Shown: one piece after another, positions 11,836 to 20,961 of the stretch
How the letters are laid out: every line of letters starts with the position of its first letter
How positions within the stretch are numbered: position 1 is the stretch's first letter
From: Chloroflexota bacterium
GTDB lineage: Bacteria; Chloroflexota; Limnocylindria; Limnocylindrales; CSP1-4
DNA length: 64,000 nt
NCBI GenBank assembly: GCA_021783095.1
Contig: JAJXUG010000006.1
Coordinates: 35,259-99,258 of the forward strand
Direction of reading: 5' to 3'
Notes under the pieces: generated by a model
The model's input: the letters and a program-made list of their open reading frames with translations, nothing else
Database searches by the model: none
Told to the model about the DNA's origin: nothing
Translations under genes and position numbers: made by a program

Positions 11836-13122
11836 ATGCAGGGGTCCGCACGCGGAACGCGCGTCCAGGTCTTCCTGGGCGAGACCGAGCAGGAGGGCCA
11901 CACGCCCAGGTACCTCGCGCTGCTCGAGTACCTGCGGCGCGAGGGGGCCGCCGGGGCCACCGTCACCCGCGGGATCGCCGGGTTCGGGGCGAACAGCCGG
12001 ATCAAGACGTCCACGATCCTCCGCCTGTCGGTGGACCTCCCGGTGGTGCTCACCTGGATCGACGCCCCCGAGCGCGTGGAGCGGCTGCTGCCCGGTCTCC
12101 GGTCGCGCAGCGGCTCGGGGATCATCACGGTGGAGGAGGTCGAGATCGCGGGCTACGGCGGGCGGCGCCTGGAGCAGCTCCGGTTCGACCTCCAGGTGCG
12201 CGACGTCATGCGCGCCGACGTCGTGAGCGTCCGAGAGGACGCGCCCGTCCGATCGGCCGTCGAGGCGCTGGTCGGCCAGGAGTTCCGCTCTCTGCCGGTC
12301 GTCGACTCGGCCGGGATGCTGCGGGGCATCGTCGCGAACACCGACCTGATCAAGCGCGCGGGCCTCCCGGCCCGGCTGGAGCTGCTCGCCGCGATGCCGG
12401 AGGCGGCGCGCGCCGCTGTCCTCGACGGCCTCCCCGAGCGACAGGTCGGCGACGTCATGCACGGAGAGCCCGTGACCCTGCGGCTGGAGGACACGGTGAG
12501 CACGGCCACCCGCCGGATGAGCGACTCCCGGCTCAAGCGCCTGCCGGTGGTCGACGACGCCGGCCGGCTCGCCGGGATCATCTCGCGGGCCGACGTGCTG
12601 CGCGCGGTCGCCGAGTCATTCCCGCGTGGCGCGGCGGAGGGCGCCAGTCATCCCGGCGCGAGGACCGCGGGCGACCTGATGCGCACCGATGTCCCGGTGG
12701 TCAGGGCCGACGCTCCGCTCCGCGACGTGGTGGACGTGGTCGCCTCCACGCGCCTCAACCGCGCGGTCGTGGTGGACGAGCACGACAGGGTGCTCGGCGT
12801 GATCAGCGACGCGGATGTCCTCGCCTCGGTCGAGGCATCGGCTCGGCCCGGGGTCGTCGGCGCCCTCATGCGAGTCGGCGGAGCCCCGGGCGGCAAGGCA
12901 CGCGCCGCCGACCTCATGCACCCCGACGCCCCCGTCGTCCCCGGATCGGCGTCCCTCGCCGAGACGGCTCAGCTGATGGTCGCCCACCGCCGCAAGATCC
13001 TGCCCGTGGTGGACGATGCCGGTCGACTCCTCGGGGTGATCGACCGGGCCGACCTGCTCCATGCGGCGTCGGGCGCGCTGGCCGACATCGCGCGCCTCGA
13101 TGCGCAGGACGACGAGGATTGA
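11836..13122 (+). CDS. DUF190 protein with four CBS domains
   Basis: A 428-residue cytoplasmic protein. Residues about 7-103 form a DUF190 domain (VFLGETEQEGHTPRYLALLEYL; TRGIAGFGANSRIKTST), a PII-like fold regularly linked to CrcB. Four CBS motifs follow, near 118-180 (VRDVMRADVVSV), 205-260 (VGDVMHGEPVTL), 275-330 (AGDLMRTDVPVV) and 355-415 (AADLMHPDAPVV); each ends with an LPVVD/AVVVD strand and a G-I-I/V-S-R-A-D-style tail. Paired CBS domains bind adenine nucleotides, so the protein probably couples fluoride export to energy state (inference). GGAGGA lies upstream of the ATG, 14 bases after crcB, in the riboswitch-controlled operon. Stand-alone DUF190 proteins are only about 110 residues. 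Confidence 0.9.
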   Translation: MQGSARGTRVQVFLGETEQEGHTPRYLALLEYLRREGAAGATVTRGIAGFGANSRIKTSTILRLSVDLPVVLTWIDAPERVERLLPGLRSRSGSGIITVEEVEIAGYGGRRLEQLRFDLQVRDVMRADVVSVREDAPVRSAVEALVGQEFRSLPVVDSAGMLRGIVANTDLIKRAGLPARLELLAAMPEAARAAVLDGLPERQVGDVMHGEPVTLRLEDTVSTATRRMSDSRLKRLPVVDDAGRLAGIISRADVLRAVAESFPRGAAEGASHPGARTAGDLMRTDVPVVRADAPLRDVVDVVASTRLNRAVVVDEHDRVLGVISDADVLASVEASARPGVVGALMRVGGAPGGKARAADLMHPDAPVVPGSASLAETAQLMVAHRRKILPVVDDAGRLLGVIDRADLLHAASGALADIARLDAQDDED

Positions 13123-13123
13123 C

Positions 13124-13555
13124 GTGGCCCGAGCCGTTGAGCACCACTCCGCTGGGGCGCTCGTGTTCGTCGACGGGCGCGTGCTCGTGCTGCGGCGCAA
13201 CGACCGCGAGGAGTGGGTGTTCCCGAAGGGCCACCTCGAGGCCGGCGAGCTCCCGGAACAAGCCGCCATTCGCGAGGTCCGGGAGGAGGCCGGCATCGAG
13301 GTCCGCCTGCTCGGGCCGCTCGGCTCGACGGAGTACGGCTTCCGGCACGGGAGGCGACTGCACCACAAGCGCGTGGACTGGTTCCTTGCCGCGCGCGTCG
13401 CGGGCGAGGTCAGCCTCGAGCCGCTGTTCTGCGACTGGCGCCTCCTCGATGAGCCCGGCGTGATCGCGCTGCTGACCCACCCCGAGGATCGGGAGACCGC
13501 GGCGCGCGCGTTCGAGGCAACGCGGGGAGGCATGCGCCCGCCTGTGGCGAGATGA
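13124..13555 (+). CDS. Nudix hydrolase
   Basis: A 143-residue hydrolase with a complete Nudix box at residues about 39-61 (GHLEAGELPEQAA then IREVREEAGI), which holds the catalytic Mg2+-binding REVREE glutamates. The flanking AGALVFVDGRVLVLRR strand and WVFPKG are typical. A GTG start at 13124 is inferred: it lies two bases after the previous stop and has GAGGA upstream, whereas an upstream in-frame ATG would overlap the CBS gene by 62 bases. Substrates of this type are nucleoside diphosphate derivatives such as Ap4A or ADP-ribose. It is probably co-transcribed with the fluoride genes. Confidence 0.9.
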   Translation: MARAVEHHSAGALVFVDGRVLVLRRNDREEWVFPKGHLEAGELPEQAAIREVREEAGIEVRLLGPLGSTEYGFRHGRRLHHKRVDWFLAARVAGEVSLEPLFCDWRLLDEPGVIALLTHPEDRETAARAFEATRGGMRPPVAR

Positions 13556-13636
13556 GCGCACCGTTCGATCCCCGGGTTCGGCTTGCCGGATGGCGGTCGC
13601 CCGGTCGGTGCCACGCCAACCTGAACCGGGGGCTGC

Positions 13637-14047
13637 TCAGCCTGTCTCGGCGACGCGTTGGACCAGCTGGACCGGGTGGCCGTCCGGATCCTCGACGAAC
13701 GCGACTCGGAGCCGCCCGTCGAGGAACGGATGCGGTGCGGCGTGGTCCCTGGCGCCTGCGGCGATCGCGGCCCGGTAGGCGGCCTCCACATCGTCGGTCC
13801 AGAGCGTGATGCAGGCTCGGTGCCCAGCGGTCACCGGCGTGATCCCGTGGCTCTGCGCGGCGGGGCCGGGGAGGGCCAGCCCGAGCCCGAAACCGCCGAG
13901 CGCCATCTCGACCTTGATCGGCGGCGTCTCGTCCGTCCGGAACGTCTCGCGGAAGCCGAAGTGCGCGTAGAAGCGGGCGGCGGCCTCGGTGTCGGCGACG
14001 AAGAGGATCACCTGGGCGTCGTGGTAGCCGGGCATCGCGCGCAGCAT
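13637..14047 (-). CDS. VOC (glyoxalase/bleomycin-resistance) family protein
   Basis: A 136-residue protein with the paired beta-alpha-beta-beta-beta modules of the vicinal-oxygen-chelate superfamily: VILFVADTEAAARFYAHFGF at the start and CITLWTDDVEAAYRAAIAAG in the second half, ending in FVEDPDGHPVQLVQ with the metal-ligand glutamate region. Members act as glyoxalases, dioxygenases or antibiotic-binding proteins; the exact role is open. A second Met four residues in could be the true start. It is convergent with the Nudix gene and divergent from the NlpC/P60 gene. Confidence 0.82.
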   Translation of the reverse strand: MLRAMPGYHDAQVILFVADTEAAARFYAHFGFRETFRTDETPPIKVEMALGGFGLGLALPGPAAQSHGITPVTAGHRACITLWTDDVEAAYRAAIAAGARDHAAPHPFLDGRLRVAFVEDPDGHPVQLVQRVAETG

Positions 14048-14348
14048 GGATGCTGGCGCCGATCGCGTCCTCGACTGGGCGAACCGACAGAGACGCGCTA
14101 AGTCCCCTTAATGTTTCGTGCATGTTCGCGCCAAGGCTGGTAAGGTCCGCGCCGTCCATCTGACGACAGGGGTATCAGCTGCATAACCGCCGACCGGCAG
14201 GGTGACCTGTCGTCCGGTCGTCGTCCTCACGGATGCGCGATCGCCCCTGGCGTGCCGCCCCCGCGGCCGCCCTAGAACTCCTCTGACCGGCCGGCGCCGT
14301 CCCATCGCCACGGCGTGTGATCGCCGTGTCCTGGTAGAGAGGAGCAAC
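14048..14348 (+). other. Long untranslated leader before the NlpC/P60 gene
   Basis: About 300 bases without a convincing gene. It contains GC-rich segments able to fold (for example GGTGACCTGTCG with its flank, and CCGGCCGGCGCCG) and ends with GAGAGGAG, a strong ribosome-binding site five bases before a TTG start codon. Cell-wall hydrolase genes in Gram-positive relatives are often under a c-di-AMP riboswitch, but I do not see that motif's conserved core here. Confidence 0.4.
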
Positions 14349-15089
14349 TTGGGGTTCACCGCCGGCCTCCGGGCCCTCGGGATTGCGGCGCTCGCCGCCG
14401 CCTCCTTCGCAACCGTCGCCGCGCCCTCCGCGGCGGCTGCCAGTCCATCCACCTCAGCTTCGACGGCCGCCACGCGGGTCGTCCTCATCGCCGAGGCTCA
14501 GCGCGGCAAGCGCTACGCCTTCGGCGCCGCTGGTCCCTCCGCATTCGACTGCTCCGGCCTGGTCCTGTACGCCTACCGGCGCGCAGGTGTCGCCAGCAAA
14601 CTCGGCGGCGGGCACTCCGGCTACGGGATGCTCACCTGGGCCCGCGCCCACCACCGGTTCAGCCGAACGAATCCGCAGGTCGGCGATGTCGTCATCTATG
14701 GCGGCGGCGCGCACGTGGGGATCTACATCGGCCACGGTGACGTGATCAGCGCGCTCAACCCCAGCCAGGGTATTCGGGTCACTGGCCTGCACGCCCTGAG
14801 GAACGCCGTGACCGGCTACGTCCACACGCAGCTCGGCCAGGCGTCCCCGCAGCCGATTCGCGCGGCTGCTGCCGTGCAGATCAGGACGGTCGCGCGGACC
14901 GTTCTGACGCGGTACTTCGTGAACCTCCGTGCCGGCGCCTCGACGGCGACCCGCGTCCTCGCCATCGTGCGACCGGGCGTGCGGCTCCGCGTGGTGGCAA
15001 CCGCCGTCACGAGCGGCAAGCGGTGGGACAAGGTCGCGTACGGCCGCCACACCTACTGGGTGCGCGCCGACCTGGTGCGCGCCGGCTGA
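14349..15089 (+). CDS. Secreted NlpC/P60 peptidoglycan endopeptidase with C-terminal SH3 domain
   Basis: A 246-residue exported protein. A hydrophobic signal peptide spans residues 1-30 (ALGIAALAAASFATVAAPSAAAA, shown in part). The NlpC/P60 domain runs about 40-160 with catalytic Cys in FDCSGLVLYAY, catalytic His in HVGIYIGHG and the supporting third polar residue just after it. An SH3-like domain follows at about 175-245 (YFVNLRAGASTATRVLAIV). It would cleave gamma-D-glutamyl-diaminopimelate bonds in peptidoglycan. A TTG start at 14349 is inferred because GAGAGGAG lies just before it and the signal peptide then begins at once. No ATG or GTG in frame fits as well. Confidence 0.88.
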   Translation: MGFTAGLRALGIAALAAASFATVAAPSAAAASPSTSASTAATRVVLIAEAQRGKRYAFGAAGPSAFDCSGLVLYAYRRAGVASKLGGGHSGYGMLTWARAHHRFSRTNPQVGDVVIYGGGAHVGIYIGHGDVISALNPSQGIRVTGLHALRNAVTGYVHTQLGQASPQPIRAAAAVQIRTVARTVLTRYFVNLRAGASTATRVLAIVRPGVRLRVVATAVTSGKRWDKVAYGRHTYWVRADLVRAG

Positions 15090-15302
15090 CCGCGGGGCCA
15101 TCTCGGATCCGGGCGGGGGCCTGATCCGGCGGGGGCTGGCCTGTCGAGCGTCGTGGCGTCACGGGGGTGCGCTGCGGCGGATGAGCGCAAGCCTGAGCGG
15201 GCGCTTCGGGATCCTTCCCGGGGCGTCCGCTTTCGTTTGTGCGCGGTCGGTCACGGGGCCACCCGCTGCTGGCGTCGGCCAGTGGTCGTCAGCGCGGCGT
15301 CA

Positions 15303-16751
15303 TCAGCCCGGCTCGCGCCCGGCCCCGGGGCGCGCCTCGGCCGCCCGCGGACCCGCCGGCTTGACCTCCTCCGAGCCGCGCCGCCCGGATCCCCGGATCA
15401 GGCTCGTCACGATGCCGATCGCGCACACGGCGGCCGCGACCCAGAACGCGTCGTGGATCGCGCCCGCCAGCGCGTCGCCCTGCGTGGCCGCTCCGACCAG
15501 GTGCACAGGCAGTCGCGTGGCCACGACCGCGGCCGAGAGCGCGATGCCCAGCGCCTGGCCGGTCACCCGCATCTGGGCGAGGGTGCCCGACGCGGTCCCG
15601 ACGCGCCGCCCCGGCACCGAGCCGAGCACCGCCGAGCTGTTGGGGCTCATGAACAGCCCCTGCCCAACGCCCATCAGCACCAGCCGCCAGATGAGGTCCG
15701 CGATCGCGAAGTCGGTGGGGAGCTGTGTCAGGCTGAGCAGCGAGACGACCATGAGCGCCATCCCGGTGCTGGCCAGGATCGCCGGCCCGAAGCGGTCCGA
15801 CGCGGCGCCCGAGAAGGGCGCGACGAGCGCCATCGAGATCGGCACGGGCGTGAGGAGGAGGCCGGCCTCGACGGGGGAGTAGCCGCGGCCCTGCTCGAGC
15901 AGGAACGGCAGCAGGAAGGTCGCGGTGAACAGGCCGGCGAAGGCCACGACCACGCTCGCCAGCCCGAAGCTGAACTGGCGGATGCGGAACAGCGCGAGGT
16001 CCAGGAGCGGCTGGACCGCCGCGCTCTCAGTCAGGATGAACGCGGTTCCGAGGACGAGGAACGCGACCAACAGCGCGAGCGTCGCGAGCGATGTCCAGCC
16101 CCAGTCGGTGCCTACCGACAGCGCGAGCAGCAGGCAGAACAGCGCGACGCCGGACATCGCCGCGCCCCGCACGTCGAACGACTGGTCGCGACCCCGGTCC
16201 TCGGCCGGCAGCACCCGCCACGCCCACAGGATGGCGATCAGGCCGATCGGGGCGTTGATCAGGAAGATGGACCGCCACGACGCGACCTGGGTCAGCAGGC
16301 CGCCGATGGCCGGCCCGAGGCTCAGTCCGAGCGACACGCTCACGCCGTTGAGGCCCAGGGCGCGTCCCCGCTCGCTTGCGTCGAACGTGCGGGCGACCAC
16401 CGCGGGACCCATGGCCATGAGCGCCGCCGCCCCGCACGCCTGGAGGACGCGGAAGGCGATGAGCCAGCCCTCGCCGGGGGACAGGCCGCACATCACGCTG
16501 GCCAGCGTGAACAGGCCGAAGCCGGCGAGGTACACGCGCTTGAAGGTGAGCACCTCGCCGAGGCGCCCGACCGGCAGGAGCAGGCTGCCCACGACCAGCA
16601 GGTAGGCAACCACGACCCACTCGACCGTGGTGAGGTCGATGCGGAAGTCCTGCTGGATGGCCGGCAGCGCGATGTTGACGATGCTGCCGTCCAGCGTGGA
16701 CATGAGCGACCCGAGCGAGACGGTCGAGAGGATCAGCCACTTGCGCTGCAC
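15303..16751 (-). CDS. MFS exporter, DHA2 (EmrB/QacA) type
   Basis: A 482-residue inner-membrane protein with about 14 hydrophobic segments, as in drug:H+ antiporter family 2. The first helix carries STLDGSIVNIALPAIQ (motif D1), followed by VAYLLVVGSLLLPVGRLGEVL (motif A region) and the motif C-like GLSLGPAIGGLL. Such proteins expel drugs, dyes or metabolites; the substrate is unknown. It stands alone, 213 bases past the convergent NlpC/P60 gene. A decayed fragment of a similar first helix occurs at 24.73 kb. Confidence 0.9.
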   Translation of the reverse strand: MQRKWLILSTVSLGSLMSTLDGSIVNIALPAIQQDFRIDLTTVEWVVVAYLLVVGSLLLPVGRLGEVLTFKRVYLAGFGLFTLASVMCGLSPGEGWLIAFRVLQACGAAALMAMGPAVVARTFDASERGRALGLNGVSVSLGLSLGPAIGGLLTQVASWRSIFLINAPIGLIAILWAWRVLPAEDRGRDQSFDVRGAAMSGVALFCLLLALSVGTDWGWTSLATLALLVAFLVLGTAFILTESAAVQPLLDLALFRIRQFSFGLASVVVAFAGLFTATFLLPFLLEQGRGYSPVEAGLLLTPVPISMALVAPFSGAASDRFGPAILASTGMALMVVSLLSLTQLPTDFAIADLIWRLVLMGVGQGLFMSPNSSAVLGSVPGRRVGTASGTLAQMRVTGQALGIALSAAVVATRLPVHLVGAATQGDALAGAIHDAFWVAAAVCAIGIVTSLIRGSGRRGSEEVKPAGPRAAEARPGAGREPG

Positions 16752-16902
16752 CTGTGGAGGCTACCGGAAGACGGGAGAGCGCCGGGGGGCGGGGCTCGCA
16801 CCGGGCGCCGGGCTGATCGCCGCGGCCGCGCCGCTCACGGACCACCTGCTCACGGTGTCGGTGAACGGCGCCCGTTGCGGGGCGCGTGCCCGCGGGGGTC
16901 GG

Positions 16903-19143
16903 TCAGCCCTCCGTCAGGGTGGCGTCGCACCAGGCGGCGAGCGCGCGCGTGGCGGCGTCCGCAGTCCCCAGGACCGGGATGCCCGCGGCGGTCAGGCGGT
17001 CACGGAATGGGTCGTAGAGCGACCCGGCGTCGACCACCGCGATCCACGGCTTCGTCGTGGTCCGCCAGAGGTCCGCCACCACGTCCGCCAGCGCGCCCGG
17101 GCGGCCCAGGTCCTCGTCATGGCCCTCGCCGGGCGGGAGCGTGTCGAGCGTGTCGGTCATGGGCACGAGGCCGAGGATCCCCGCGTCCACCTCGTCCGAG
17201 GCGAGGATCCCGCGCATCGCCTCGCACACCGTGTGCGCATCGGCGATCGGCGTGAGGTCGAGCGGGTTGCGCACGTCCACGACCGAGGTGATCCCCGCGG
17301 GCACGAGGAGATCCCCCAGGAGCCGCTCGGTCGCCGCCGAGAACCGCGCCAGCGCCAGGGGCCCGGCGTGGTCGGCGATGGTCACGCACTCCGACCCGGC
17401 GTTCGTCGCCGCGCCCAGCCGCCGTCCCGCAGAGGGCCGTCGGTCGAGCAGGGCGAATGACCGCAGAAGGTCGTCGAACTCCGCCGGCGTCTCGGCCCAG
17501 GTCACGCCCACCTGGCGCGCCAGGGCGCGGGTGATCGCCGCATCGCCCGCGATCGCCGCCGTGTGGCTCGCCGACGCGCCCGCCCCCGCCGCAGTCCGCC
17601 CCGCGCGGTACAGCACCACGGACCGGCCATCGGCCCGCAGGCGTGCGGCCGCCTCGAGGAACCGCAGCCCGTCGAGCCGCACGAACCCCTCGACGTACAC
17701 GCCCACCACGCGCACCTCGGGGTCATCGGCCAGGCTCGCGAGGTAGTCGCCCGCCGTCAGGTCCGTCTGGTTGCCGATGGTGATCACGTACCGTGGGTCG
17801 AGCGGCGCGAGCCGCGACAGCCGCGTGATCGCGAACGCGCCGCTCCCGGTGACGAGCGCGATCGGCGCCGGGATCGACCCCGGCGGCAGCTTGGCGTGCG
17901 GGATGAATAGCGTGTCGTAGCGGCCCGGCCGGGACCGGATGCCCAGGCAGTTGCCGCCGTTGATCACCGGGCCGCCGTCGGGTCGCGCGCGCGCCGCCGC
18001 GAGCGACTCGCGCATCCTGGCCGCGAGCGGGCCGCCGCCGCGCTTCTCCTCGAGCCCGCCGGGGATCACGATGAGCGAAACGGCGAGGTCGCGCTCCACG
18101 GCCTCGGCGACGAACCCGGGCGTGGCGGCCGCTGGCAGGACGACCACCAGCAGGTCCACGCGCGCCGGCAGCGAGGCGAGGTCCGGCACGCACCGGACCC
18201 CGTCGATCTGCCCTGCGCCGGGCTTGATGACCGTGATCGCCGCAGGGTCGAACCCCTCGCGCAAGACATTCTGGAGGATCACCCGGCCCGGGTTCGTCCC
18301 CGACGAGACGCCGACGATGGCGATCGACCGCGGGGCGAGGAGGCGGGCCACCGCGGCCGCCGGCCGGGGAGGGCGGACAAGTCGGGGGCCGTCGCCCAGG
18401 CGCACCAGCACATCGAGCGCGACGAGGCCGTCAGGGGTGACCGCGGCCGGGTTGATCTCGAGCTCCGCCAGCTCGTCGGGCGCCAGCGGGGCGAGGGCGA
18501 GCAGCCGGCGGACGGCGTCGGCCAGGCGCTCGGGCGCGAGACGCGGCTGCTGGCCGCGGACGGACCGGGTGGCGAGACGGACAGCCGTCGCCCGGGCGAG
18601 CGCGCGCTCCATGCCCTCGGGCGGCGTGAGGGCGGCCGACACGATGGCGAGCTCGCTGCCGGGTCGGAGGTCAGCGGCGAGGAACTCGGTTGCCACGCCG
18701 CCGGCGCCCACCGCGGCCACGGGCCCGAGGTCGTCGGTCCAGCGGAACGAGAGCAGCAGCTCGCCGCCCGGGTCGCGGTCGTGCGCGACGAGCTCCGTGA
18801 CGGTGAACCCCGTGGGCGGGGAGGGGAGCCGCACCCGCATCGCCGCCATCGCCGCCCGCACCGCCTCCACCGTCCGGGCGGGGAAGGCCACGGCGCCGTG
18901 CTCGGTCTTGTGGGCCAGCCCGGGCGCGACCGCCTTGACCACGACGCGCTCGCCGGGGAGCGCCGCAAGCAGCTCCCCGTCCACCGCGGCCTCGTCTGCC
19001 ACCAGCCGCCATGTCGGGATGGCGATGCCAAGTGCGTCCAGCAGCGCGAGGCCCTCGGGTTCGCTCAGGATGTCCCGCCCCTGAGCGCGGGCGGTGGCGA
19101 GGATCGCGCGGATGGCGCTGAGGTGGGGTTCGTTCACACCCAT
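16903..19143 (-). CDS. Acetate/acyl-CoA synthetase, ADP(NDP)-forming, single-chain
   Basis: A 746-residue enzyme that interconverts acyl-CoA + ADP + Pi and acid + ATP + CoA. The ATP-grasp (beta) part is at the N-terminus (about 1-225: ALLDALGIAIPTWR, VVVKAVAPGLAHKTEHGAV, LEINPAAVT), followed by the CoA-binding alpha part (about 240-700: RSIAIVGVSSGTNPGRVILQN, GGNCLGI, LVTGSGAFAITRLSRLAP). The alpha part seems to lack the GxxxGHAGA histidine loop in its usual form; ASASHTAAIAGD may serve that role. The order beta-then-alpha is the reverse of the commonest fused form. The start at 19143 fits the ATP-grasp N-terminus. With nifJ it would give ATP from acetyl-CoA, a common anaerobic pairing. Confidence 0.88.
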   Translation of the reverse strand: MGVNEPHLSAIRAILATARAQGRDILSEPEGLALLDALGIAIPTWRLVADEAAVDGELLAALPGERVVVKAVAPGLAHKTEHGAVAFPARTVEAVRAAMAAMRVRLPSPPTGFTVTELVAHDRDPGGELLLSFRWTDDLGPVAAVGAGGVATEFLAADLRPGSELAIVSAALTPPEGMERALARATAVRLATRSVRGQQPRLAPERLADAVRRLLALAPLAPDELAELEINPAAVTPDGLVALDVLVRLGDGPRLVRPPRPAAAVARLLAPRSIAIVGVSSGTNPGRVILQNVLREGFDPAAITVIKPGAGQIDGVRCVPDLASLPARVDLLVVVLPAAATPGFVAEAVERDLAVSLIVIPGGLEEKRGGGPLAARMRESLAAARARPDGGPVINGGNCLGIRSRPGRYDTLFIPHAKLPPGSIPAPIALVTGSGAFAITRLSRLAPLDPRYVITIGNQTDLTAGDYLASLADDPEVRVVGVYVEGFVRLDGLRFLEAAARLRADGRSVVLYRAGRTAAGAGASASHTAAIAGDAAITRALARQVGVTWAETPAEFDDLLRSFALLDRRPSAGRRLGAATNAGSECVTIADHAGPLALARFSAATERLLGDLLVPAGITSVVDVRNPLDLTPIADAHTVCEAMRGILASDEVDAGILGLVPMTDTLDTLPPGEGHDEDLGRPGALADVVADLWRTTTKPWIAVVDAGSLYDPFRDRLTAAGIPVLGTADAATRALAAWCDATLTEG

Positions 19144-19214
19144 AGGGTGCACCAGCCCGGTGCCCCGCAACGCTGTTTGGCGCACGGGTGGGGCAGCACA
19201 GGGGCTGGGCCCGC

Positions 19215-19862
19215 CTAGCGCAGTCGAGCCACCACCTCGATCAGGTGGATGTGGTGCGGATCGCCCAGCGCCATGTGGCCGTCCTCCTCGCGCTCGAGCC
19301 ACGACTCCACCTCGAAGGCCGCCAGGTAGCCGCGGATCGCGTCCGGGGACGGGCAGGTGCAGTCGGGGTCGGAGGCCGCCTCGTCGCGGTCGCCGTACAG
19401 GAGCCCGGCGAAGCGCCCGCCCGGCCGCAGGGCCGCGGTGATCCGCTCGAACACCGCGGCGTAGTCGGCGGCCGAGAGCAGCTGGAGGCTCACGCTGGCG
19501 ATCACGAGATCGCACGGAGGCAGCTCGAACGTGGCGAGCTCGGCCACGACGCCCTCGAGCCGTCCGCGATCCGCCTCGGGCGTGGCGGCCGTCACCGCCT
19601 CGATCGCGACGGTTTCGCGGTCCACCGCGAGCACGCGCCAGCCGCGGCGGAGCAGCTCCCGCGTGTCGCGCCCGGCGCCGCAGCCGAGGTCGACCGCGAC
19701 GCGCGCCGACGCGCCGGCGGCGGGCGGGCGGGCCTCGTCGTCGGCGGCGAACCGCTCGGCGGCGTCCACCGTCGTGCCCCACGCGGGCCGGTCAACGGTC
19801 ACCGCGTAGTAGTCGGGCCAGTGCGAGTCGGTTGTCCCCTGGTCCTGCGTCGCGGTCGTCAT
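19215..19862 (-). CDS. SAM-dependent class I methyltransferase
   Basis: A 215-residue Rossmann methyltransferase. Motif I is VAVDLGCGAGRDTREL at about 55-70, motif II is the acidic end of VLAVDRE, and CDLVIASVSLQLLS is the motif IV region. A His/Asp-rich tail (DPHHIHLIEVVARL) closes the protein, as in the TehB-like subgroup. The substrate is unknown. The gene starts five bases after the end of the upstream LLM oxidoreductase gene on the same strand, so the two share a transcript. Confidence 0.87.
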   Translation of the reverse strand: MTTATQDQGTTDSHWPDYYAVTVDRPAWGTTVDAAERFAADDEARPPAAGASARVAVDLGCGAGRDTRELLRRGWRVLAVDRETVAIEAVTAATPEADRGRLEGVVAELATFELPPCDLVIASVSLQLLSAADYAAVFERITAALRPGGRFAGLLYGDRDEAASDPDCTCPSPDAIRGYLAAFEVESWLEREEDGHMALGDPHHIHLIEVVARLR

Positions 19863-19866
19863 CGGG

Positions 19867-20811
19867 TCATCGTGCCAGCAGCGCCCGGACCTCGGGCAGC
19901 CGCTCGATGGTCTCGGCGTCGTACGGGCGGCGCGTGTCCACCAGGATGTGGGTGAACCCGGCGTCCACGAACGGGCGAAGCCGCTCGGCCACCGCGGCCG
20001 GGGACCCGCACAGGTCGCCCTCGTCGGTCTCGCTGTAGCCGTTCGCCGCCCGGTGCTCGGCGAGGACGCGCGTGGCCTCGGCCGGGTCGTCGCGCAGGAT
20101 CGCGTCCACGGTCAGCAGGCGCTCGATCTCGTCGGGGTCGCGCCCGGCGTCCGCGCAGTGCTGCCGCAGGACCCCGTCCTTGGCGACGACCTCGTCCAGC
20201 GTGCCGCTCGTGTTCCACGCGTCGGCATACAGCGCCGTGGTCCGGAGCGTCTTCTTCGGGCCCGACCCGCCGATCAGGATGGGCAGGCGAGCCTGCACGG
20301 GGCGCGGCTCGCACAGCGCGTCGGCCATCTGGTAGAAGCGGCCGTCGTGGCGCTCGATGCGCTCGCCGTCGAGCAGCCGGCGGCTGAGCATGACCGCCTC
20401 GTCGAGGGCGTCGAGCCGCTCGCCGAAGCCGGAGCGGAAGTCGATCCCGAAGGCCTCGTGCTCCCGCTCGAACCACGCTCCGCCCAGGCCCAGGACGGCG
20501 CGCCCGCCCGAGAGGTGGTCGAGGGTCGTCGCCATCTTCACGGTCAGCCCGGGATTGCGGAACGTGTTCGCGCCGACCATCAGGCCGAGCGTCGCGCGGG
20601 TCGTGACCTGCGACCAGCCGGCGAGCGTGGTCCAGCCCTCGAGGATGGGCTGCTCCCAGGGCCCGACGATGGCGTTGAGGTGGTCCCACGTCCAGATCGA
20701 GTCGAGGCCGGCGCGGTCGGCGCGGGCGGCCGCGTCGCGGATCTCGGGCCAGCTCGGCGTCTGGGGCCAGAGCAGGACGCCGATGCGGACGGGGCGGGGG
20801 GCGGGGGACAT
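19867..20811 (-). CDS. LLM-class F420-dependent oxidoreductase
   Basis: A 314-residue luciferase-like TIM-barrel enzyme. Signatures are RADRAGLDSIWTWDHL, MVGANTFRNPGLTVKMATTLD, GRAVLGLGGAWFEREHEAFG and PILIGGSGPKKTLR. The ATG at 20811 has GAGAGG upstream; an in-frame ATG 96 bases earlier would extend into the divergent promoter region. It precedes the methyltransferase gene by five bases and faces a WYL regulator across about 150 bases, an arrangement that suggests regulation by that protein. Cofactor and substrate are not visible in the sequence. Confidence 0.87.
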   Translation of the reverse strand: MSPAPRPVRIGVLLWPQTPSWPEIRDAAARADRAGLDSIWTWDHLNAIVGPWEQPILEGWTTLAGWSQVTTRATLGLMVGANTFRNPGLTVKMATTLDHLSGGRAVLGLGGAWFEREHEAFGIDFRSGFGERLDALDEAVMLSRRLLDGERIERHDGRFYQMADALCEPRPVQARLPILIGGSGPKKTLRTTALYADAWNTSGTLDEVVAKDGVLRQHCADAGRDPDEIERLLTVDAILRDDPAEATRVLAEHRAANGYSETDEGDLCGSPAAVAERLRPFVDAGFTHILVDTRRPYDAETIERLPEVRALLAR

Positions 20812-20961
20812 GGGCGACCTCTCGGCTGGCAGGCGTCGATCGTTGCGGCGAGCGTACCGCGAGTCGCCGGGGCGAGGAGCGCCTGGCGCCCAGGACGTGT
20901 CGAACACGACCGGGGATTACCTGACACGAATGAGCAGGATTCGGCCTACGATGCTGCCACC

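Noticed and set aside
14048..14348. c-di-AMP (ydaO) riboswitch upstream of the NlpC/P60 gene
   Set aside because: Context is suggestive but the conserved purine-rich core was not seen.
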